Below are positions 58,503-64,000 of a stretch of DNA of 64,000 bases, in pieces. Source of the DNA: Enterococcus gilvus ATCC BAA-350 (GTDB lineage Bacteria; Bacillota; Bacilli; Lactobacillales; Enterococcaceae); the NCBI RefSeq assembly GCF_000407545.1, contig NZ_ASWH01000003.1, positions 19,135 to 83,134 on the forward strand, in the 5' to 3' direction. Made by a program: the position numbers and the translations under genes. Positions within the stretch are counted from its first letter, which is position 1, and each line of letters starts with the position of its first letter. The notes below the pieces were generated by a model. It searched no databases. It saw only the letters and a list, made by a program, of their open reading frames with translations, and had not been told where the DNA came from.

Positions 58503-59046
58503 GATAGACTTGAGTTAATATATTGGAAAAATTTAATTAACAAATCTGGTTTTAAGATATTTGCTTTCAAAATCTCTGCTTGTTTATCCTTTTGAGGTTT
58601 ATATTTTCTAATAGTAGTAGAATGTAAATTTAGTTCTGAAGTTCGTTCCTTAAGTTAGATTTTTAGTCTAAATTAGGGAACGAACTTCATTACCTATACA
58701 GCCAATAAAGATCATAAGTTGTTTAAAGGAAGTATTCTAGTGTAAAGTTGTTCTGTTAATTAATATATAGTTAGAACAGATATAACCATTAGCACCTGAA
58801 TTTTAGTATAGTTTAAAAATCCGAAAAAAAAGAATGATCTCTTTTTGGCTTTTCGATGTACAAAGAGATTGAAAGTTCAGTTGGAATTCATAAGTAATTT
58901 AGATGAGAAATGATAATGTTGTTGCTACTATCTTTAAAACTTTACAAAAAAATCTTAAAAAAAAAACTCCCTGGTAAGGATACGGAGTAGAAAAAAAGAT
59001 AGTGGAATACTCTATGCTTAATAGTGTATCACAATTGAAACGAGAG
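58503..59046. other. Gene-free stretch downstream of the MucBP gene
   Basis: No supported gene. Contains the long hairpin terminator at 58638-58688 and AT-rich DNA with short inverted repeats such as CTCTTTTT near 58840 and AAAGAGATT near 58863. Confidence 0.5.
58638..58688 (+). terminator. Long hairpin, probable terminator
   Basis: GAAGTTCGTTCC (58638-58649) pairs perfectly with GGAACGAACTTC (58677-58688), with further TTAGA/TCTAA pairs inside. The T-rich tail is weak. Confidence 0.6.
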
Positions 59047-60505
59047 TGTAATGTTAACTGTGTAAGTAACCACTAATCCTAGGTAGGAGGTTGCTTCACA
59101 GTTTTTCTTTTTTTAAATAAGAGAAAGAGGTGATTACACAATGGCCAGAAAGAAAAGAAATCCTGATTCTGTGAAGCTATCCGAATCTATTTTGAATGCT
59201 TTATTAGCCAGAATCTGTAGACGACATGCAAGAAGCTTTAAAAGATGTGTTTTGTCCCTTATTTGAAAAAATGTTGCAGGGAGAATTGAACAATCACTTA
59301 GGGTATGACGCTCACCCGAAAGAACCTAAGGAACATGATAATCGACACAATGGATATGGCAATAAGACACTTAAAACGAGCTTTGGTGAAGTAGATATTG
59401 ACGTATCCAGAGATCGTGACGCTTCCTTCGATCCTGAATTGATCCCTAAGAGAAAACGAGATGTCTCCGACATTGAAATCAAAGTTCTTTCCATGTATGC
59501 CCGAGGAATGAGCTAACGCGATATAGCCGAAACGATCGAAGATATCTATAGTTTTGATATCTCTCATGAAGGGATTTCTGATATCACGGATGCTGTACTT
59601 CCTAAATTGGAAGAATGGCAAGCTCGTCCATTGGCTAAATGTTATGCTTTCTTGTTCGTTGATTGCATGTACGTCACTTTACGAGGAAACTACGAAGCGA
59701 AAGAATATGCAGTATACACAATTCTTGGGTACCTTCTCAAAGGAAATAAAAAGATTTTAGGGCTGTGGCTGAATCAAACGGAATCCAAAAACCGCTTGAT
59801 GCAAGTTTTCGATGAATTGAAATTACGTGGTGTAGAAGACGTCTTTTTTATTTCGATAGATGGTGTTTCTGGGCTCGATAAAGGTGCGAAAGCGATCTTC
59901 CCATCAGTCATCGTTCAGCGCTGTATTGTTCATCTTGTTCGAAATGCCCTGCGATACATTCTTAGTAAAGATTATAAGGAGGTCTGCAGAGATATGAAAA
60001 AGTTTTATGGTGCTTCTTCTCTAAACGCCGCACATGCTGCCTTTGATAGTTTTCAAAATCGGTGGTCTCACTATTCTGGTGCTGTAGATGTTTGGAAACG
60101 AAACTTTGCTCATGTTGAACAATTATTTGATTATGGTAGTGCTATTCGAAAAATTATGTGTACTACGAATTCCGTTGAGAGCGTCCACTCTAGCTTTAGA
60201 AAGTCCACCAAAAAAGGCGCATTCTCATTAGAGAATGTACGCCTTAAACTGCTCTATTTACGTACTAAAGAATTACAAATGAAATGGACAGGTGGTCGTA
60301 TCCAAAACTGGGCTATGGTACTCAATCAGCTAATGATCAATGAGGCCTTCTCCTCAAGAATTGAAAAGTACGCTATTTACCTTCCGTAATAATGCTAGGT
60401 TTATTCAACTGTTTCTCCGATTAGAATTTATCTGATATAACAAATAGCTAAAGAATTTTGGTTGTTAAAACTTTTAAATGCTTAACTTCCACAGTTTAGT
60501 TTACA
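59047..60505 (+). mobile_element. IS256-family insertion sequence, inactive
   Basis: Imperfect terminal repeats: left TGTAATGTTAACTGTGTAAGT (59047 on) and right TGTAAACTAAACTGTGGAAGT (reverse of 60505-60485), about 1459 bp apart, suiting an IS256-type element. The transposase inside has a frameshift and a stop. No clear target duplication at the ends (AACGAGAG and AACCCATT). Confidence 0.8.
59141..60389 (+). pseudogene. IS256-family transposase with frameshift and nonsense codon
   Basis: Start ATG 59141 behind AGAGGTGA. The opening frame (MARKKRNPDSVKLSESIL) shifts near 59205-59212 to one giving PESVDDMQEALKDVFCPLFEKML. At 59514 a TAA interrupts MYARGMS-RDIAETIEDIYSF where the family has Gln. 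The catalytic parts remain: FLFVDCMYV (first Asp), SIDGVSGLD (second Asp), and the region with the Glu near the C-terminus (TNSVESVHSSFRKSTKKG). It cannot make an active enzyme without suppression. Confidence 0.88.
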
Positions 60506-60522
60506 AACCCATTGAAACAAAA

Positions 60523-60550
60523 AAAAAGCACTCGATCTCTCGAGTACTCC
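60523..60550 (-). terminator. Rho-independent terminator
   Basis: On the minus strand AGTACTCGA pairs with TCGAGTGCT around GAGA and is followed by eight T. It ends the coiled-coil protein gene that stops at 60649. Confidence 0.8.
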
Positions 60551-60648
60551 TTTAGAAAATAAAGATTTTCTTGGATTACCTTATTATACAATGTAACGCT
60601 TCCATGTGCAATAGAAAGACAGTAGCGTGGGCTAGAGGTCTTTTCCAT

Positions 60649-61356
60649 TTATTTATGTTGGTCAACTAATTGTTGGGACTTGTTCGCTGTGTCTTTCACA
60701 TCTTGGTTAGCTTTGTTTAATTTATCAATATACGCTTTTAAATCAGAATTTTCTTTAGTTGCATTTGCTAACTGCTGTTTAGTAGAATCTAGCTCTGCCT
60801 GCAAAGAATTCTTTTCATTGTTTAATGTGTTGATTTGGTTATTCAGTGAATTAATGGTATTACGCAGATCATTCGATTGATTTAACGCTTCTTGCAGTTT
60901 AGAATTCCATTCTTGATTTTTCTGATTGATCTCTTGATTTTTCTGATCAATTTCTTTCAATTTATCCGCAATTTCTTGCTGTTTAGATTGTAACTCTCCA
61001 TTTTTACTATTTAATTGAGATTCTAAACCAGTTTTTTCTCCCGCTAGTTGATTTTTTTCATTTTTCAAATTCTCTAACTGTTGCTTATGACCTTCTAACT
61101 GTTGCTTATAACCGTCTATATCTTTTTGAAACTGGTTTAATTGGTCCTGCGCACTAGCTGATTTATTGGATAATTGCACAATCTCTTGCTCTTTACTTGA
61201 TAGGGAATTGTTTAACTTGTCTAAATTACTATTGATGGTAGAAATGTTTTCTTCCCCACCCCAATTTAAAACACTGTCTGCATAGTTTTTACCAGCTAGA
61301 CCAATAAAAGCTAGTACAATGATAAGTGTTGCGACTACATATTTTTTCATTTTCAT
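60649..61356 (-). CDS. Membrane-anchored coiled-coil protein
   Basis: 235 residues from ATG 61356. N-terminal signal or anchor (YVVATLIIVLAFIGLAGKNY), then an almost uninterrupted coiled coil from about 40 to 235, rich in Gln, Asn, Lys and Glu (heptad-like LSNKSASAQDQLNQFQKDID; QEINQKNQEWNSKLQEALNQ). No wall anchor and no enzyme motif. A role as surface spacer or adaptor is possible. Upstream 1.2 kb is gene-free. Confidence 0.75.
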   Translation of the reverse strand: MKMKKYVVATLIIVLAFIGLAGKNYADSVLNWGGEENISTINSNLDKLNNSLSSKEQEIVQLSNKSASAQDQLNQFQKDIDGYKQQLEGHKQQLENLKNEKNQLAGEKTGLESQLNSKNGELQSKQQEIADKLKEIDQKNQEINQKNQEWNSKLQEALNQSNDLRNTINSLNNQINTLNNEKNSLQAELDSTKQQLANATKENSDLKAYIDKLNKANQDVKDTANKSQQLVDQHK

Positions 61357-62007
61357 TATTCAGTTTTCTCCTTACATATACAAAAGCGACTTAGCAACTT
61401 TTACATAATAAAGTTTAATCAATCATTTTTCAATAACGTTGTCTATTTATAATGATATTTTAATATTTGATCAATAAACACAGAAGATATATTTTTCATA
61501 TATATTGATTTGAGTATACCAATAGATGTTTTTTAATTTATTCGTTAAGTTAGAAGACAAAGGGGAGCATTAAAAAAGTATCGTTATACTTTAAACATGT
61601 TACAATACAGAAATAGAACGCCAGATCTTCCCCACAGTCTACTTACTCTAGTATCTGTATCTGACGTTCTTTTCTATGGGCGATTAATTCCCATTGCTTC
61701 AAATTTACAAATAAATTTCTTTCTTTGCAAATGATACACTCACGAAAAGTAAAGATATCCTAAAAAAGCAATCAGTCTAGATGAGAGACTGGTTGCCGTT
61801 GAAATGGAAACTTAGTAATGAAAGAAATGAGCAGATAAAAAGGCTTTAAAAAAAATTTAATGAGTTACATTCATTTTATCAAAAATTTTATAATATAGTT
61901 TACATAAGATAGATTAAGCAAAGTTAATTGGGTAGGGCGAATGTAAGGATTAAGTGCAACATATGGTTGTTTTAGTATAACGATCGTTCGTGATTTGATC
62001 TATTATA

Positions 62008-62142
62008 TTATGTTTCAATTTCCATAATCTCTTGAATCGTTTCACCAAACATATCTTTAAATGCGTCTCTTATATCTTAGGTATTTTTAATATCATAGCC
62101 TTGAATCATTTCTTTGATTTGATCTTTAGGGAGCATACTCAT
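62008..62142 (-). pseudogene. IS256-family transposase N-terminal remnant
   Basis: ATG 62142 behind AGGAGG gives MSMLPKDQIKEMIQGYDIKN, a TAA, then DIRDAFKDMFGETIQEIMEIE and a stop. The pattern (M-x-x-L-P-K-D-x-I ... F-K-D-x-x-x-E-x-I-Q-E-x-x-E) is that of a different IS256 branch from the copy at 59.1 kb. Everything after residue 45 is lost. Confidence 0.7.
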
Positions 62143-62242
62143 GATCTGTTCCTCCTAGATTGATTTATTTCATTTTACCATTGGAACTTACATAAAATAT
62201 TTTATACTCTCACCGCTAATGATTTTCTCCATCATATCAAGA

Positions 62243-62382
62243 TGTGATTTCTATATATATATAATATTGTTCGTTTCATTTTTTGTACCTTTGTATTCTA
62301 AAGATAATTGACAGATATTTTTACCTTGGTTGTATAAATCTAAAATGATTTGTTCAAATTTTTTCGTATAGCGTTTAAACAT
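62243..62382 (-). pseudogene. IS3-family orfA N-terminal remnant
   Basis: ATG 62382 after AAGGAAGG gives FKRYTKKFEQIILDLYNQGK then NICQLSLEYKGTKNE, the start of an IS3/IS150-type OrfA helix-turn-helix. The similarity ends near 62260. Confidence 0.65.
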
Positions 62383-62498
62383 AGGTTAACACCTTCCTTT
62401 GGTATTAGTTTCCCCTCTCTCAAAAGGTGTATCAACTTCTTCTCCAACAACCAAACAACTTGTTCGTAATTAAGGAGTAATGCTTTCTGTACTAAAAA

Positions 62499-62539
62499 AA
62501 ACCATAAAAAGATCCTTAAGTAGGATCTTTTTATGGTTT
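62499..62539 (-). terminator. Perfect hairpin terminator
   Basis: AAACCATAAAAAGATCC pairs with GGATCTTTTTATGGTTT across a short TTAAGTA loop, with T-run on the minus strand. It lies 24 bases past the stop at 62563 and ends the InlB-repeat gene. Confidence 0.9.
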
Positions 62540-62562
62540 GAATAGGTTATGTCTTTATTTTT

Positions 62563-64000
62563 TTACTTATCAAATTTTCTTTTTTTATAGAAAATATAGA
62601 TAAGTACTACAATTACTAATCCTAAAATTATTAACAAAACTGAAGATGTTTCACCCGTACGAGGTAGATTTTTATTTTGAGATACATTAGAAGTTGAATT
62701 TTTAATCATATTACTTGTAGAACTAGTTTTATCATTATTTTTATTGGAAGATGGACCATTTAGTTTACTTTTTGCTGCTGTCCATTTGGCATAGTATGTT
62801 GTATCATGCGAAGGCATTTTAAGTTTGTCTGGCATTTTAACATCGAAGTCTTTACTAGTATACCAGCCATCAAATGAATATCCTTTTCGTGTTGCCCCTT
62901 CAATATCTTTCAACCCAACTACTGTATCGGTTGGTTGACTTATTGTTTTTTGATTCGTTTTACCACCATTTGCATCAAAATAGATATTATTTTGATTTGC
63001 ATTCCATATAGCGTATAAGGTTACGATATCTCCGGATTTAGTAGTTAAATTTTTAACCTTTTGCATGTTTCCATACAATGAGTTTCCAGACTCTTGAGGG
63101 GTTTCACTCCATCCCTTAAACGTATAACCCGAACGAGCATAGGCATTCTTTGTCAATCCTTGTTCTTTGTCGTAGATAAGGGCTTGGTTACTCATCGTGC
63201 CTGTCGCTTCTGTTGCATTCTTATCAAACGCTACTTCATAACCATTCGCTTTCCATTGCGCGTACAAGGTGACAGTATCTCCTGATTTTGTAGTCAAGTT
63301 TTTAACGCTTTGTTTATTGTTATAGGTCGTTCCTGTACCATCTGCTTTGGTGTTCCAACCACTAAAGGTGTACCCAGGACGAGTATAGTCATTGGCTGTC
63401 AATCCTTGTTCTTTGTCGTAGACAAAGGTTTGGTTACTCATCGTGCCTATTGCTTCTGTTGCATTCTTATCAAACGCTACTTTATAACCATTCGCTTTCC
63501 ATTGCGCGTACAAGGTGACGGTGTCTCCGGATTTTGTAGTCAAGTTTTTAACGCTTTGTTTATTGTTATAGGTCGTTCCTGTACCATCTGCTTTGGTGTT
63601 CCAACCACTAAAGGTGTACCCCGGACGAGCATAGGCATTGGCTGTCAATCCTTGTTCTTTGTCGTAGACAAAGGCTTGGTTACTCATCGTGCCTGTTGCT
63701 TCTGTTGCATTCTTATCAAACGCTACTTCATAATCATTCGCTTTCCATTGTGCATAATACGTAGTATTTCCATTTGGCACAACTAACGAATTCGGCATTT
63801 TATCTGTTCCTGTTTCAGAAGTGAACCAACCGGTAAAGGCATAGCCTTTACGTGTCGCATCTTTAATTCCTTTAGATAAGTCATACGTTGAGCCCGTCGC
63901 CAGATTGGTAATGGTTGTTTGATCTGTTGCTGCAGAGGTATCCCCACCTGCATTTAAATCAAACAGAATATTGTTACTTTCATTCCCTAACCACTGTGCA
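62563..64000 (-). CDS. LPXTG surface protein with InlB-type B repeats, 5' end outside window
   Basis: The frame is open to the window end and past any internal Met, so the N-terminus is missing. At least 478 residues. They form successive Listeria-Bacteroides (InlB B) repeats of about 70-80 residues with the pattern G-Y-x-F-x-G-W-x-[ST] ... Y-A-x-W (GYTFSGWNTKADGTGTTYNN; VTLYAQWKANGYKVAFDKNA). Two central units are 246 bp apart and nearly identical. A Ser/Asn linker leads to LPRTG, a membrane helix and KKRKFDK. Such proteins are surface adhesins or internalin-like factors; the leucine-rich part, if any, is outside. Confidence 0.92.
   Translation of the reverse strand, partial: AQWLGNESNNILFDLNAGGDTSAATDQTTITNLATGSTYDLSKGIKDATRKGYAFTGWFTSETGTDKMPNSLVVPNGNTTYYAQWKANDYEVAFDKNATEATGTMSNQAFVYDKEQGLTANAYARPGYTFSGWNTKADGTGTTYNNKQSVKNLTTKSGDTVTLYAQWKANGYKVAFDKNATEAIGTMSNQTFVYDKEQGLTANDYTRPGYTFSGWNTKADGTGTTYNNKQSVKNLTTKSGDTVTLYAQWKANGYEVAFDKNATEATGTMSNQALIYDKEQGLTKNAYARSGYTFKGWSETPQESGNSLYGNMQKVKNLTTKSGDIVTLYAIWNANQNNIYFDANGGKTNQKTISQPTDTVVGLKDIEGATRKGYSFDGWYTSKDFDVKMPDKLKMPSHDTTYYAKWTAAKSKLNGPSSNKNNDKTSSTSNMIKNSTSNVSQNKNLPRTGETSSVLLIILGLVIVVLIYIFYKKRKFDK

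Larger units (their letters stand above)
61357..62562. other. Gene-poor region with insertion sequence debris
   Basis: No intact gene. A long hairpin pairs AGAACGCCAGAT (61615-61626) with ATCTGACGTTCT (61659-61670), which may be a terminator or part of a small RNA. IS256- and IS3-type fragments lie at 62008-62142 and 62243-62382. The rest is AT-rich. Confidence 0.5.

Noticed and set aside
1-64000. CRISPR array
   Set aside because: Direct repeats found (TAGTA arrays, 11 bp iterons, 222 bp and 246 bp coding repeats) lack the regular repeat-spacer pattern and no cas gene is present.
1-64000. tRNA or rRNA genes
   Set aside because: No cloverleaf with conserved TTCGA-type T-loop or rRNA motifs could be supported. 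The TTCGTAC/GGTACGAA hairpin near 41235 does not fit a tRNA.

Overview
The window reads as a 64 kb piece of a large conjugative plasmid from a low-GC Gram-positive coccus, most likely Enterococcus. The main evidence is a RepA_N-type initiator (41882-42877, minus) with iteron-like repeats inside the gene, a ParA/partner pair (43620-45031, minus) flanked by long arrays of TAGTA-type repeats like those of the enterococcal pheromone-plasmid rep loci, several LPXTG-type surface proteins with a plasmid-borne sortase, IS6/IS256/ISL3/IS3-type insertion sequence remnants, and type I and type II toxin-antitoxin loci. The species assignment is inference.

Layout. 1-2.5 kb: a partial BglG/LicT antiterminator with its own RAT/terminator, then decayed remnants (nucleotidyltransferase-like, a 336 bp internally deleted IS6-type element, an ISL3-type transposase) and a VanZ-like gene. 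2.6-13.5 kb: an almost wholly minus-strand block of small plasmid genes (zinc-ribbon, ribbon-helix-helix, DUF2786, secreted nuclease, SSB, SPFH protein, SprT-like protease, Replic_Relax-like wHTH protein), with six dispersed 54 bp palindromic elements, two copies of a roughly 340 bp structured element and a Hol-Tox-type type I toxin locus. 13.56-14.04 kb: a gene-poor segment with nested perfect inverted repeats and five 11 bp direct repeats, the best oriT (or other origin) candidate. 14-28.9 kb: a minus-strand conjugation operon of the Tcp/ICE type (small soluble/membrane proteins, a membrane protein with a C-terminal TPR-like region, coiled-coil surface protein, lysozyme/NlpC hydrolase, TcpC, TcpD, TcpE, VirB4-like ATPase, VirB6-like membrane protein, VirD4-like coupling ATPase, thioredoxin-like protein). 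No relaxase is recognisable in the window.

29-40.3 kb: cell-surface and regulatory cargo, again mostly minus strand: glucosaminidase/M23 hydrolase, Spx-like protein without its CxxC, two small XRE regulators, class A-type sortase, a 1089-residue thioester/Cna-B adhesin preceded by a tiny leader ORF and a terminator, two DUF5648 secreted proteins (one frameshifted away from a C39-type peptidase domain), HicAB, a third copy of the structured element, and a string of small membrane proteins. 40.3-46.1 kb: replication and partition, with a possible structured RNA downstream of repA and a possible Fst-like toxin upstream of parA. 46.1-56.4 kb: cargo with metabolic or chromosomal flavour (Crp/Fnr regulator divergent from galE, resolvase, D-2-hydroxyacid dehydrogenase with LysR regulator and PTS-type IIC transporter, MacA/MacB-like ABC efflux system). 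56.4-64 kb: two repeat-rich LPXTG proteins (MucBP and InlB-type repeats), a coiled-coil membrane-anchored protein, and inactivated IS256/IS3 copies.

The most interesting signal is the three-copy structured element (8351-8691, 10133-10472, 38920-39240). All copies have the same orientation. Each lies upstream of a minus-strand gene or operon, one of them ssb. The third, diverged copy keeps the pairing through compensatory changes. It may be a single-stranded-DNA promoter used during conjugation, or a structured RNA leader. Neither function can be shown from sequence alone.
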